DNA of 64,000 nucleotides from Negadavirga shengliensis (GCF_042652345.1 NZ_JBHSJJ010000005.1:310001-374000), one strand, 5' to 3'. Positions 1 to 8,683 are shown, counted from the stretch's first letter. Program-made: numbers and translations. The notes: generated from the sequence alone by a model not told the origin.

Positions 1-746
1 TATTTTCCAGGATGTTCAAAAATCGCTTTCATGGCAAGAATCCTAAAAATGTACCGGCTGGTTTCCTCATTGAGATAAAGATCATAGTAATCCGGGCTCA
101 ATTGTTCATTTTTTCTTCTCGTCAATCCCGAGATTCCCATGTTGTAACTGGCAGCGACACTTGTCCAATTGCCGAATTTGCCATAAGCGGATCTCAGGTA
201 TTTGCTGGCAGCGATGGTAGCCTTTTCAAAATGATATCTTTCATCTACTTCTTTGTTTACTTCCAGCCCAAGCTCTTTGGCCGTGCCTTCCATAAGCTGC
301 CAGAATCCCCTGGCTCCGGCAGGGGAGACCACATTCATGAGTCCGGATTCGATAAGCGCGACATATTTGAAATCCTCAGGTATGCCATTTTCTTTCAATG
401 TCTTTTCAATGTACGGAAAAAACTTGCCGGCGCGTTTCATCATTAAAAGGGTGTTGGATTCCCAGTAGGCATTGACATATAGCTCGCGCTCGAACCGTTC
501 AAGGATGTCTGGCAGATGGATGGGTACAGGTTCTTCGGCAAATACAGGCCGTTCAGGAATTTCAAATATCCGAACCCTGGGGAATGTCGTGGATTTGTCT
601 TCCTGAAAATAGGCTTGAGGCCTTGCTTCCAGCTCCTCCACCCAGGAACCGGCCCCATTGTTGTTTCTCTCATAAACCAGAAAACCTATCACTAAAAACA
701 GAAGCCCTATAAGGCTATAAAGGACCGAAATGTGCTTTGATACCAA
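1..746 (-). CDS. Membrane-anchored lytic transglycosylase (SLT/GH23 type), 3' end cut by window edge
   Basis: Cleaves the glycan strand of peptidoglycan non-hydrolytically. The frame reads leftward and leaves the window after 248 codons, so the C-terminus (where LysM repeats may lie) is not visible. Residues about 8-25 form one N-terminal membrane segment. The SLT fold starts near residue 100: VALIESGL carries the expected catalytic Glu (about residue 133), followed by SPAGARGFWQ and later ASYNMG, all standard GH23 motifs. The only start that keeps the membrane anchor is TTG at 744-746, directly after an in-frame TAA; no Shine-Dalgarno is seen, as usual in Bacteroidota. Family assignment is firm; the MltD-like subtype and the periplasm-facing location are inferred. 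Confidence 0.85.
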   Translation of the reverse strand, partial: MVSKHISVLYSLIGLLFLVIGFLVYERNNNGAGSWVEELEARPQAYFQEDKSTTFPRVRIFEIPERPVFAEEPVPIHLPDILERFERELYVNAYWESNTLLMMKRAGKFFPYIEKTLKENGIPEDFKYVALIESGLMNVVSPAGARGFWQLMEGTAKELGLEVNKEVDERYHFEKATIAASKYLRSAYGKFGNWTSVAASYNMGISGLTRRKNEQLSPDYYDLYLNEETSRYIFRILAMKAIFEHPGK

Positions 747-1184
747 GTTTTAATAATTTGATGTATATTAAATGTCTGCCGTAAAACCTACTTATGATAA
801 TCTCTTCGGCTGTTTCCTATTCCATAACGAAACCCTCAGAGCATCATTGCCAACAATGGCTTTATTAGCCAATGCCACCCTGTCCTTCCTTTGAGCCGGC
901 CCAACGGCTCAATTTATTACCAACAATGATTGAAAGCCCGCTGTAAATTGCTGTTTTGTGCCCTCCTTTTTCCTATCATAATGTATCTCTTTGATGCTGA
1001 AAAAACATGAGATTCAGTTTTTCAAAATAGCATATTAATTTTAAAAACTAAAAGCCAGTAATTTAATTATATCGTCGTTCATCCCATTTTTGCTTGCGTA
1101 CCGCTGCTGTCCGAAATAAAAAAATACAAGGCTTATTGTTTGCTAATATTCTGTTGGATAATTTCGCATGTAATTAGGTGACTA
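747..1184. other. Intergenic region with small hairpins
   Basis: About 440 bases between the divergent transglycosylase and YkgJ-type genes, with no convincing reading frame. It holds an 8-bp perfect stem (TTGAGCCG 891-898, CGGCTCAA 905-912, loop GCCCAA), a 5-bp stem CATTG-CCAA-CAATG at 845-858, and a near-repeat of ACCAACAATG around 919-928. The 8-bp stem has no U-run, so it is not a clear terminator. Both flanking promoters must lie here; I see no perfect TAnnTTTG box. Confidence 0.4.
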
Positions 1185-1778
1185 ATGAATCTCCATGATA
1201 AATCCCTCGAGGTCCAAGGGATTTTTGAGGAACTGGAAGTCGAGGCCCGCCAGTTTTTGGAAAAGAGCCAATTGCAGTGTCTTGCCGGATGCGGAAGGTG
1301 TTGCACAAAACCCGACATTTTTGCCACTGTCCTGGAGTTCCTCCCCATGGCCCTCCATGCATACCAAAATGGGAGCGCTTACAGTCTGCTGGAAACCATA
1401 AATAATGCGTCGAATACGGATGTATGTATCATCTTTAAACAGATGATTTCAGCCAATGACAGGGGTTTTTGTACGGATTACAGAAACCGAGGTCTGATTT
1501 GCAGGCTTTTTGGCCAAGCCGCACGCAGGGACAAAAACGGTAATTTAGAACTCCTTACCTGCAAAAGCATAAAGGAAGACAAGAAAGATCAGTATATGCA
1601 GGCACAAAATGCCATAAATGAATCGCTTCCTGTCCCCATTTCCTCTCATTATTACCAAAGACTCCACAACATTGACCCGTCCTTAGGGCATGAGACTTTT
1701 CCCATCAATACAGCCTTAAAAAAAGCACTGGAAATGGTTTTAATGTACGAAAATTATCGTCAGGATGAAGCGGGGTAG
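1185..1778 (+). CDS. YkgJ-family cysteine cluster protein
   Basis: A 197-aa soluble protein of the YkgJ (CxxCxxCC) family, thought to bind zinc or an iron-sulfur centre; the biochemical role is unknown. The diagnostic cluster is near the N-terminus, CLAGCGRCC (Cys32, 36, 39, 40), followed by Cys in GFCTDYRNRGLICRLFG and a later LTCKS, giving the family's distal ligands. No signal peptide or membrane segment. The start MNLHDKSLE at 1185 is the first ATG of the frame; a helical lead precedes the cluster. It stands alone, 83 bases before the holin-like gene. Family call is good; function is not known. Confidence 0.8.
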   Translation: MNLHDKSLEVQGIFEELEVEARQFLEKSQLQCLAGCGRCCTKPDIFATVLEFLPMALHAYQNGSAYSLLETINNASNTDVCIIFKQMISANDRGFCTDYRNRGLICRLFGQAARRDKNGNLELLTCKSIKEDKKDQYMQAQNAINESLPVPISSHYYQRLHNIDPSLGHETFPINTALKKALEMVLMYENYRQDEAG

Positions 1779-1861
1779 AAAAATAGTGGTGTTTTCAGCA
1801 AGGTTTTTGATGCAAAAAATATTATCTTGAATTATTTAATACTCAACCATAAAAAAACTTT

Positions 1862-2212
1862 GTGATGATCAGTATCTCTGAAGTCGTGACCACTATCAAG
1901 AAGCTCATAGAAATCAGGTTTGAAATTTTGAAAAATGAGATCCAGGATGAATTGGGTATAATTGTCGCCCGCGTAGTTGTACTGGTATCCATGGTTTTAG
2001 CTTCCCTTTTTATTTTGCTTTTTTGCAGTATATCTCTCGCCTTCTACCTTGGCGAGCTGTATGCCAGCCCTTATTTAGGTTTTCTGATGGTTGCGGCCAT
2101 TTATTTGTTGATTTTGTTGATTCTTTATATTATCCGTAATTCCTCGGTTCTTCAGGTTAATCTTAAAAATTCCCTGGCCAGTTTTGTATTTTTGTTCAAG
2201 AAAAGAAGGTAA
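1862..2212 (+). CDS. Holin-superfamily-III-like small membrane protein (Phage_holin_3_6 type)
   Basis: A 116-aa protein with a charged amphipathic N-terminus (residues 1-40), two hydrophobic segments (about 38-65 and 70-93) and a basic C-terminus ending KKRR. This is the layout of the chromosomal Phage_holin_3_6 group common in Bacteroidota, which is not phage-borne despite the name; its role is unknown, with envelope stress or size control only guessed. The start may be either of two adjacent ATGs (1862 or 1865). It is followed after 3 bases by a gene for another single-pass basic protein, so the two are probably co-transcribed and co-translated. Confidence 0.65.
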   Translation: MMISISEVVTTIKKLIEIRFEILKNEIQDELGIIVARVVVLVSMVLASLFILLFCSISLAFYLGELYASPYLGFLMVAAIYLLILLILYIIRNSSVLQVNLKNSLASFVFLFKKRR

Positions 2213-2215
2213 CCT

Positions 2216-2578
2216 ATGAGTGAGGAACTGAAAAGGAAATCTGAAGAACTGGAACAAACCCTCCAGATGCAATTGGGTCAGCTTAAGAAGGATTCTGAAA
2301 TTTATGTAAAAGTGGCCGGCGTGGCCTTGCTGACAGGATTGGTATCGGTAGGGATGTTCAGGCTTTTATCTCCACGGAAGCCCAAAGCCTCCCGCGATGA
2401 ATTTTTGGAAAGGAGAGGGTGCAGGGGGAAAAAGGGAAAAAAGAGAAGGAAAAAAAGATATTCTTTTTTCGGAAATCTGAGGAAAAGGCTACTTTGGACC
2501 TTACTTGATTACGGAAAGGACAAATTATTGGAAAAGTTGATCGCAAAAAGCCAAGCTACAGGTGGCAAAGAAAGATAA
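2216..2578 (+). CDS. Hypothetical single-pass membrane protein, basic C-terminus
   Basis: Unrecognised 120-aa protein. Residues 1-28 are a charged helix rich in Glu, Lys and Gln; residues about 31-51 form one membrane segment; the rest is strongly basic (RGKKGKKRRKKR at roughly residues 70-81), probably cytoplasmic and able to touch nucleic acid or acidic lipid. It follows the holin-like gene by 3 bases, and its last 17 bases overlap the start of the next gene, so the three probably form one operon. Similar small companions commonly follow holin-III-like genes in this phylum, usually annotated as hypothetical. Confidence 0.6.
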   Translation: MSEELKRKSEELEQTLQMQLGQLKKDSEIYVKVAGVALLTGLVSVGMFRLLSPRKPKASRDEFLERRGCRGKKGKKRRKKRYSFFGNLRKRLLWTLLDYGKDKLLEKLIAKSQATGGKER

Positions 2579-3332
2579 TATCATTTTAGAGGGCTTTTTC
2601 GCCTTGAGAAGAACAGGGAGAAAAGCGACTGCGCTATTGATAGATCCGGGGAAAATCTTTTCTTTACGCCCTATTTTAGACAAAGCCCTTGAAGCGGATG
2701 TGGACTACCTGTTTGTAGGGGGGAGTTTGACAGACCCTGCGGATGTAAGCAAAACCGTTCAATACATCCGAAGGCATGTCATGCATATCCCCATAATTAT
2801 TTTCCCCGGTAATGCCACGCATTTTTCTCCCGAAGCAGATGCCGTTTTGTTTATCTCCCTGATTTCAGGCAGAAATGCTGACCTTTTGATCGGCCAGCAT
2901 GTGATGGCCGCCCCTGCCCTGGCCAAAAGCGGGTTGGAGATTCTCCCGACAGGTTATATATTGGTCGATGGGGGAAGCATGACCAGCGTGCAATACGTGA
3001 GCCAGACGCTTCCTCTTCCCAATGACAAGCCGGACCTGGCTTCAGCTACAGCACTTGCCGGGAAGTATCTTGGGCTAAAGCTATTCTATTTGGATGCTGG
3101 CAGTGGTGCATTAAATCCTGTTTCAAAGGATTTGATCGCAGCCGTGAGCAGGGATACGGCAAGTCCTTTGATTGTAGGAGGGGGGATCAATTGCCCGAAA
3201 AAGGCCAAAGATGCATGGGATGCGGGAGCGGACGTGGTAGTCATTGGCAACGGGGCAGAAAAAAACCCCGGTATCCTTACCGAGGTTGTACAATATGCTA
3301 AAATGTCTAATGCATCACTGAACGTTAATTAG
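2562..3332 (+). CDS. Geranylgeranylglyceryl/heptaprenylglyceryl phosphate synthase family (PcrB/GGGPS-like)
   Basis: TIM-barrel prenyltransferase that joins a polyprenyl diphosphate to sn-glycerol-1-phosphate to make an ether lipid precursor. A 256-aa protein of normal family length. Visible signatures: ATALLIDPGK near residue 25, DYLFVGGSLTDP near 47-58, PIIIFPGN, the GYILVDGGS loop, LFYLDAGSGA, and the phosphate-binding C-terminal pair IVGGGI and ADVVVIGNGAE. The start is GTG (2562), inside the preceding gene by 17 bases. Its last 18 bases overlap the convergent AraC gene. Bacteroidota carry this archaeal-type enzyme widely, but its product in them is poorly defined; chain length cannot be told from sequence. 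Confidence 0.88.
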   Translation: MAKKDNIILEGFFALRRTGRKATALLIDPGKIFSLRPILDKALEADVDYLFVGGSLTDPADVSKTVQYIRRHVMHIPIIIFPGNATHFSPEADAVLFISLISGRNADLLIGQHVMAAPALAKSGLEILPTGYILVDGGSMTSVQYVSQTLPLPNDKPDLASATALAGKYLGLKLFYLDAGSGALNPVSKDLIAAVSRDTASPLIVGGGINCPKKAKDAWDAGADVVVIGNGAEKNPGILTEVVQYAKMSNASLNVN

Positions 3333-4244
3333 CGATTCTCTTCGCCTCATTTTTCCCGCCGGCAAGCCATACATCATCTTGAATCTTCGGCAGAAGTATG
3401 CGGTGTCCTTGTATCCTACTTCCTTACCGATGTCTCTGATGCTTTTCTTGGTGGTGCGGAGCAGTTCCACGGCAGCTTCCATTCTTTGATATTCGATGTA
3501 ATCCTGAGGATTGATTCCGGTCAGCATTTTGAAATACTGGCCTACGTAATCTTCAGAGACATTCGCCACTTTGGCCAAAACTTTGTTGGAAAGATCCCCG
3601 CCTATGTTCTTCTTGATATAGTTGAACATATCGATAAGTCTGGGGTCTTTGAAATAAGTACTGTTGGTAGATAGCTCCTCCACGAAGAGCCTGTTTTTGA
3701 GAATATGCCGTACCAACTCTACAACCAGGAGTTCCGTGTAAATTTTCATTACACGCTCCTTACCCGGGGTATTTTGTTCGGATTCCTTGACAATATCCTC
3801 AATGATAGAGGCAACCCTGTCATTGAACCGGATAACAAATGCCGGAATCCCCAATGAATTGAAAAAGTTGACCACATCAAAAACCTTTGCTTCAAAGGTC
3901 ACTGAAGTAATGCAGTCATCCTCCAGATTTTTGATTTCCTTGAAACTCACAGTTTGAAGGTATTTTTTCTTGTTTTCCAAGAAGTTCTCGTTAGTCGTTT
4001 CATTTCTTTTCGTCACCGTGCCGAATGAAACACGGGTAGGTCTACTTGCCGGTATAAAAAGTATTTCCCCTTCACTAACTGATTCCTGATCATCACCGAA
4101 GTTTAGGGAGCCCCTGTGAAGAAGGATCGCGGTGTTTTCCACGTCAGTATAGTCCGTGATCGTGACAGGCCGCTCAATTTTAAAGTTATTTCCCCTAATA
4201 TACCTGACCCCAACAGACTCTATTACCTTATTGTAATATTCCAT
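3315..4244 (-). CDS. AraC-family transcriptional regulator
   Basis: A 309-aa regulator. The C-terminal 100 residues hold the two helix-turn-helix units of AraC proteins: DLSNKVLAKVANVSEDYVGQ with YFKMLTGINPQDY, then SIRDIGKEVGYKDTAYFCRR and FKMMYGLPAGKMR. The N-terminal half resembles a cupin-like sensor (SVSEGEILFIPASRP around residues 56-70); the ligand is unknown. The gene lies downstream of the acyl-CoA dehydrogenase on the same strand, behind an AT-rich gap of 140 bases that must hold its own promoter. Its 3' end overlaps the convergent GGGPS-like gene by 18 bases. Confidence 0.85.
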   Translation of the reverse strand: MEYYNKVIESVGVRYIRGNNFKIERPVTITDYTDVENTAILLHRGSLNFGDDQESVSEGEILFIPASRPTRVSFGTVTKRNETTNENFLENKKKYLQTVSFKEIKNLEDDCITSVTFEAKVFDVVNFFNSLGIPAFVIRFNDRVASIIEDIVKESEQNTPGKERVMKIYTELLVVELVRHILKNRLFVEELSTNSTYFKDPRLIDMFNYIKKNIGGDLSNKVLAKVANVSEDYVGQYFKMLTGINPQDYIEYQRMEAAVELLRTTKKSIRDIGKEVGYKDTAYFCRRFKMMYGLPAGKMRRRESLINVQ

Positions 4245-4384
4245 GATAAGTGCCTTTAGATTTATTTTTGTAAAAGTATATTATTTTTCTAATTTCTTAT
4301 GACAATATTAAAGAAAAAATTAAAATAAACTAAATTTCGATATGAAAATTACTATATATTTTTAAAAATCCGCTCCATATCCAA

Positions 4385-5524
4385 TTATTTCAAAAGGCCT
4401 CTTGATATAACTATTTTTTGAATCTCCGATGTGCCCTCATAGATTTGGGTGATTTTTGCATCCCGGAAGAGTCTTTCCACGTGATATTCTTTCACATAGC
4501 CGTACCCACCGTGGATTTGAATAGCTTCGGTTGCCGTTTCCATAGCCACCTTTGAAGAATACAATTTGGCCATCGCGCTGAACTGAGAATAATCCAACCC
4601 CGAATCCTTCAGGTAGGCCGCTTTTAAACACAATAAACGGGCCGCCTCTATTTCGGTTGCCATGTCCGCCAGTTTGAACTGTATGGCCTGGTGCTCGCAG
4701 ATCGGCTTTCCAAATGTCTTTCGCTCTTTCGAGTAACCCAGCGCAAGTTCATAGGCGCCGGCCGCAATGCCCAATGCCTGAGCCGCGATACCGATTCTCC
4801 CTCCGTTCAGCGTCTCCATGGCAAAACGGAAACCGAAGCCTTCTTCCCCTATCCTGTTTTCTTTGGGGATCTGAACATCTGTAAACATCAGTGAATGTGT
4901 GTCAGAAGCTCTGATGCCCATTTTGTCCTCTTTTTTTCCCACCACAAATCCATCTGAGGCCTTTTCAACAATGAAGGCAGAGATCCCTTTGTGGCCTTTG
5001 GCAGCATCGGTCTGGGCCATTACCAAGTAAATATCCGCGGAACCGCCATTGGTAATCCAATTTTTTGTCCCGTTCAAAAGATAGTGGTCTCCCCCGTCTT
5101 CTGCAGTGGTTTTTTGGGATGTGGCATCTGACCCGGCTTCGGGTTCTGAGAGACAAAAAGCACCTAAGAGTTCACCGGTGGCCAAACGCCGCAAATATTT
5201 TTCTTTTTGGGCCTCACTTCCGTATTTTTCCAGACCCCAGCACACCAGCGAATTGTTCACAGACATGATCACCGAACAGGAGGCGTCAATCTTGGAAATC
5301 TCCTCCATTGCCAGCACATAAGAAACGGTATCCATACCTCCTCCGTTGTAGTAAGGGTCCACCATCATGCCCATAAAGCCCATTTCCCCCATGAGCTTTA
5401 CCTGCTCTTTCGGGAAGGAGGCTTTATCATCCCTTTCTATCACGCCGGGGAGCAGATGGTTTCTGGCAAAATCCCTGGCGGCATCTCTTGCTGCTGTTTG
5501 TTCTTCAGATAATTGGAAGTTCAT
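4385..5524 (-). CDS. Acyl-CoA dehydrogenase, short/medium-chain type
   Basis: FAD enzyme for the first step of beta-oxidation, 379 aa from the ATG at 5524 (MNFQLSEEQ, the usual family N-terminus; an upstream in-frame ATG would add an unsupported leader). Motifs: GAFCLSEPEAGSDA (FAD/substrate loop), NGTKNWITNG, the RIGIAAQALGIA helix, KTFGKPICEHQ, and the C-terminal IQIHGGYGY and IYEGTSEIQ. In IYEGT the Glu (about residue 363) is the catalytic base of butyryl/medium-chain dehydrogenases, which supports that subclass. It is bounded upstream by the terminator of the pan/YugP unit and is probably monocistronic. Confidence 0.92.
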   Translation of the reverse strand: MNFQLSEEQTAARDAARDFARNHLLPGVIERDDKASFPKEQVKLMGEMGFMGMMVDPYYNGGGMDTVSYVLAMEEISKIDASCSVIMSVNNSLVCWGLEKYGSEAQKEKYLRRLATGELLGAFCLSEPEAGSDATSQKTTAEDGGDHYLLNGTKNWITNGGSADIYLVMAQTDAAKGHKGISAFIVEKASDGFVVGKKEDKMGIRASDTHSLMFTDVQIPKENRIGEEGFGFRFAMETLNGGRIGIAAQALGIAAGAYELALGYSKERKTFGKPICEHQAIQFKLADMATEIEAARLLCLKAAYLKDSGLDYSQFSAMAKLYSSKVAMETATEAIQIHGGYGYVKEYHVERLFRDAKITQIYEGTSEIQKIVISRGLLK

Positions 5525-5560
5525 ATCTGATTTTGTTATTGTTTTTTTTAATATACGCCA

Positions 5561-5593
5561 AAAAAGAAAAAGGGGCAATGATAGCCCCTCTTT
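5561..5593 (-). terminator. Rho-independent terminator after the YugP-type gene
   Basis: Read on the minus strand: AGGGGC (5589-5584), a 7-base loop TATCATT, GCCCCT (5576-5571), then a run TTTTCTTTTT. A-T pairs extend the stem. It lies 25 bases past the stop of the YugP-type peptidase gene and just upstream of the acyl-CoA dehydrogenase gene, separating the two units. Confidence 0.75.
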
Positions 5594-5617
5594 AAATCGA
5601 TAAGATTAACCGACGGC

Positions 5618-6310
5618 TTAATCCCTGTTCCCAAAGAAAATAAAGAAATAATAGGCCAATGTCGCCAGAGAAGCCAATGCAGCTACCACATAAGTCATAG
5701 CGGCCCATTTTAAGGCATCTTTGGACATTCCATATTCCTGGGAAGTCACAATACCCCTGTTTTGTACCCAAGCGAGGGCCCGATTGCTGGCATCAAACTC
5801 CACGGGGAGAGTAACCAAGGTAAATAAAGTCAATACGCCATAAGAACCTACGATAATGGCTCCTATTGCCTCATAGGGCAGATTAAATAAGGCAATTCCC
5901 CCAAAAAGGGAAGCAATCAAAACGATGTTCAGAATTTTGCCGCTGGCGTTTTGGATGGGGACCAGGGCTGACCTCAGCTTTAACCAACTGTAGGCTGTGG
6001 CATGCTGCACCGCATGTCCGCATTCGTGAGAGGCTACAGCTGTAGCGGCGGCATTTCTTCCATAGTACACGTCAGGGCTCAGGTTGACGGTTCTGTCCAA
6101 AGGATTATAATGGTCCGTCAACTGTCCTTCAACGCAATTTACCCTTACATCATGGATATTATGGTCGGCAAGCATCAGCTCGGCAATTTCCTTTCCTGAA
6201 AGATTTGCTGCCAAAGCTGTTTGGGAGTATTGCCTGAACTTGCTCTTCAGCTTGCTGCTTACCACATATCCCAAGACGCCAAATACCACTACAATTAATA
6301 TAATTCCCAT
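5618..6310 (-). CDS. Membrane zinc metallopeptidase, YugP family
   Basis: A 230-aa integral membrane protease of the YugP (Zn_peptidase_2) family. An N-terminal membrane segment (residues 1-18) is followed by a soluble part with the zinc site HECGH at residues 95-99 (in ASHECGHAVQHATAY). Further hydrophobic segments lie about 125-150, 150-170 and 200-225. NLSPDVYYGRN just before the metal site is also family-typical. Substrate unknown. It is the last gene of the apparent panC-panD-flippase-like-YugP unit, 41 bases after its neighbour, and is followed by a strong terminator. Confidence 0.87.
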   Translation of the reverse strand: MGIILIVVVFGVLGYVVSSKLKSKFRQYSQTALAANLSGKEIAELMLADHNIHDVRVNCVEGQLTDHYNPLDRTVNLSPDVYYGRNAAATAVASHECGHAVQHATAYSWLKLRSALVPIQNASGKILNIVLIASLFGGIALFNLPYEAIGAIIVGSYGVLTLFTLVTLPVEFDASNRALAWVQNRGIVTSQEYGMSKDALKWAAMTYVVAALASLATLAYYFFIFFGNRD

Positions 6311-6351
6311 ATTCGTTATGTATTTTTTTGATTTCTAAACGATACTAATTC

Positions 6352-7344
6352 TTATAAGGTTACTTTGGTTTGATATTTTAACAAAACCCCCATAGCTGCT
6401 GCACCCAGTAAGAGTATGGTGAGCATCTGGGAGGCATGGACGACCATTGCAAAAATCTTGCCCTGCTCCTCCGCAATGCCGTAAAAAAGGAGTATAAAGG
6501 CTACCAAGGCATGAAAGGTCCCAATGCCCCCCTGAACGGGTGCGATCATGCCTATGCTGCCCATTACCATCACCATCAGCACAGAAGAGGCCTCCAGTGA
6601 TGCCGTGGAGGGCATTGCTTGGGCGAGAAAATACATCATCAGGTAATAGATTACCCAGATAATCCCTGAAGACAACCAAAATCCTCCCTGGGTTTTAACT
6701 TTGGCAATGGCAGTCAGCCCACTGACAAACTGTCTTATAAACTGCCTAATTTTCCTGATCCATCTGCTTTGGTGGAAAATCCTGACAAGGACAAAAAGAC
6801 AAGCCGCCACAAGCAATACGGAAATGACCAGGAACAAGCCATAATCCTGTGTAAACCGCAAGAGGGTTTCGGAAGAGACCAGCTCGGCAAAAAGTTTTAT
6901 AAAGTGTTCGCTTTCCAACATAAAAGCCAAAAGAACCACCACCATCATAAAGATCAGATCCACAGACCTTTCTAAAATGACGGTGCCAAGGAGCCTTCCC
7001 ATATCCATCCGGTCTGTTTTTTTTAATGCGGCACATCTTGCCAGCTCTCCCGCCCTAGGGACCAGGAGGTTGACGAGGTACCCAAACATAAGCGCCCAAA
7101 AAGCCTTTAATGTACTGATGGTTTTGGTCTCGCTTGCTTCGATCAGCAATTTCCATCTCCAGGCGCGGAGAAAATAACCTGCTATTGAAATCAGGACTGA
7201 AACAATGATCCAGAGGAAGACGGTCTCTTTGAGAACTGTGTTGACCTGTTCAAAGTGGATGTCCTTATATAAATAGTAAAAAATGGTCAGGGCAATTGCC
7301 AGAGACAAAGCCACTTGGAGGGTTTTTTTTGCCCTGTTTCTCAA
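6352..7344 (-). CDS. Flippase-like membrane protein (LPG synthase TM domain, UPF0104)
   Basis: A 330-aa polytopic inner-membrane protein with about eight hydrophobic segments, matching the membrane half of MprF-type lysyl-phosphatidylglycerol synthases but without the cytoplasmic aminoacyltransferase half. Conserved stretches: FLRAWRWKLLIEA near residue 62, LVNLLVPRAGELARCAAL near 96-112, ERSVDL near 127, and GGIGTFHALVAFI near the C-terminus. Family members are proposed lipid or glycolipid translocases; the substrate here is unknown. The start ATG overlaps the panD stop by 4 bases (ATGA), so translation is likely coupled to pantothenate genes. Confidence 0.82.
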   Translation of the reverse strand: MRNRAKKTLQVALSLAIALTIFYYLYKDIHFEQVNTVLKETVFLWIIVSVLISIAGYFLRAWRWKLLIEASETKTISTLKAFWALMFGYLVNLLVPRAGELARCAALKKTDRMDMGRLLGTVILERSVDLIFMMVVVLLAFMLESEHFIKLFAELVSSETLLRFTQDYGLFLVISVLLVAACLFVLVRIFHQSRWIRKIRQFIRQFVSGLTAIAKVKTQGGFWLSSGIIWVIYYLMMYFLAQAMPSTASLEASSVLMVMVMGSIGMIAPVQGGIGTFHALVAFILLFYGIAEEQGKIFAMVVHASQMLTILLLGAAAMGVLLKYQTKVTL

Positions 7345-7688
7345 ATCAAACGATTTTGATCATCCGGAAATATCACTGTGGGCTTGTATTTTTTCGCCTC
7401 TTCAAAATCCATGGAGGCGTAAGAAATGATGATTACAATATCCCCGACCTGAGCCTTCCTGGCTGCGGGTCCATTGAGACAGACTTCGCCGCTGCCTCTT
7501 TCTCCTTTGATCACATAAGTCTCCAGACGTTCTCCATTATTGATATTGACTATCTGTACCTTTTCATTTTCAATGATATTGGCAGCATCCATCAAATCTT
7601 CATCTATGGTAATACTTCCCACATAATGTAGTTCAGCCTGGGTGATTCTGACCCTATGGATCTTTGATTTTAAGAGCTGGATATGCAT
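7341..7688 (-). CDS. panD: Aspartate 1-decarboxylase (PanD)
   Basis: Pyruvoyl enzyme that makes beta-alanine from aspartate for pantothenate synthesis. The 115-aa proenzyme has the self-cleavage site Gly24-Ser25 in HYVGSI; Ser25 becomes the pyruvoyl group. Other family signatures are LLKSKIHRVRIT at the start, YVIKGERGSGEVCLNGPAAR, and GDIVIIISY. It lies 3 bases downstream of panC and overlaps the next gene by 4 bases. Together with panC this gives both branches feeding pantoate plus beta-alanine into one operon. Confidence 0.95.
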   Translation of the reverse strand: MHIQLLKSKIHRVRITQAELHYVGSITIDEDLMDAANIIENEKVQIVNINNGERLETYVIKGERGSGEVCLNGPAARKAQVGDIVIIISYASMDFEEAKKYKPTVIFPDDQNRLI

Positions 7689-7691
7689 GGT

Positions 7692-8555
7692 TTAATTTAT
7701 ATTATTTTCCGGACTGAAATTAATGTTGTCTATCAGTCTGATATTTTCCACAAAAGCGGCTATACATATAGAATGGCTTTCTCCGGGAACTAAAACATCC
7801 ACAGGCTTAAATTCATCCGTCAGCACCATTTCCAGGTATTCCAGTTTTACAGAGGGGGTGGCATCCAGTTTTAGTTTTGCCTTTTCCCTGATTTGAAACC
7901 AATTTTCACCCTTCAAAAGTTCATCCCTGCACTCAGTGATCACCTCAAAGAGTACTTTGGCGTTTTTTCTTCCTTCGCTGCTGAGCCTGAGATTTCTTGA
8001 AGATAAGGCAAGACCATCAGGCTCCCTCATGGTAGGAACGACTTTGATCTCCAGGTCAAAGGAAAGGTCCCTCACCAGCCTTTTAATAACAGCCACCTGT
8101 TGAAGGTCTTTCTGTCCAAAAAAAGCGCTATCGGGTTGTATAATATGGAACAGTTTGGATACGATGATGGCTACGCCATTGAAATGGCCAGGTCTAAAGG
8201 AGCCCTCAAGTAGATTCTCAAGATCACCGAACTGGAAAGTCAGTCCTACGGGATGAGGATAAATCTCACTTATTTCAGGTATAAAAACAAAATCCACACT
8301 TATCGCACGCAGTTTTTCTAAATCTTTTTCAAGCTGCCGGGGGTACTTTTCCAGGTCCTCGGAATTGTTGAACTGTATGGGATTCACAAAAATAGTCACC
8401 ACGGTAAATTCGGAATAAAGTTTTGATTTTTTAACCAGTTCCAAATGACCTTCGTGCAATGCGCCCATTGTGGGTACTAAACCTATTGTTTTATGGGTAG
8501 CCTTAAGGGGCTTTAAAGCAGATCTAACAGCTGATATGGTATGCAGAATTTCCAA
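7692..8555 (-). CDS. panC: Pantothenate synthetase (PanC)
   Basis: ATP-dependent condensation of pantoate and beta-alanine. From TTG at 8555 the protein is 287 aa, the normal length; the frame stays open to 8678 but that extension overlaps the promoter of the divergent gene and has no family similarity. Motifs: LVPTMGALHEGH (HIGH-like, His34 and His37), FVNPIQF, YPRQLEKD, FRPGHFNGVA, FGQKDLQQ, and GLALSSRN near the KMSKS-like loop. First gene of the panC-panD-flippase-like-YugP unit. The TTG start is inferred from family alignment; no ATG is available near the correct N-terminus. Confidence 0.93.
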   Translation of the reverse strand: MEILHTISAVRSALKPLKATHKTIGLVPTMGALHEGHLELVKKSKLYSEFTVVTIFVNPIQFNNSEDLEKYPRQLEKDLEKLRAISVDFVFIPEISEIYPHPVGLTFQFGDLENLLEGSFRPGHFNGVAIIVSKLFHIIQPDSAFFGQKDLQQVAVIKRLVRDLSFDLEIKVVPTMREPDGLALSSRNLRLSSEGRKNAKVLFEVITECRDELLKGENWFQIREKAKLKLDATPSVKLEYLEMVLTDEFKPVDVLVPGESHSICIAAFVENIRLIDNINFSPENNIN

Positions 8556-8639
8556 GACTACTAAGGCGTTGGTACAGCAAAATAGGTGCAAAAGTATATC
8601 ATTCTGGAGAAAAACAATGGGATTTTCTGGTTTTTTTTG

Positions 8640-8647
8640 TAAATTTG
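8640..8647 (+). promoter_or_regulatory. Bacteroidota -7 promoter box (TAAATTTG)
   Basis: Perfect match to the TAnnTTTG -7 consensus, 36 bases upstream of the GT5-domain gene's ATG. The -33 element is poor: only GG-containing sequence lies at the ideal 19-base spacing. It sits in the 128-base gap between panC (-) and the GT5-domain gene (+). Confidence 0.5.
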
Positions 8648-8683
8648 TAGTCCCGTTATATCCCTTAACAAAACACACAAGAT

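Noticed and set aside
1862..2212. Prophage remnant suggested by the holin-like protein
   Set aside because: No other phage gene nearby; this holin group is chromosomal and common in Bacteroidota.
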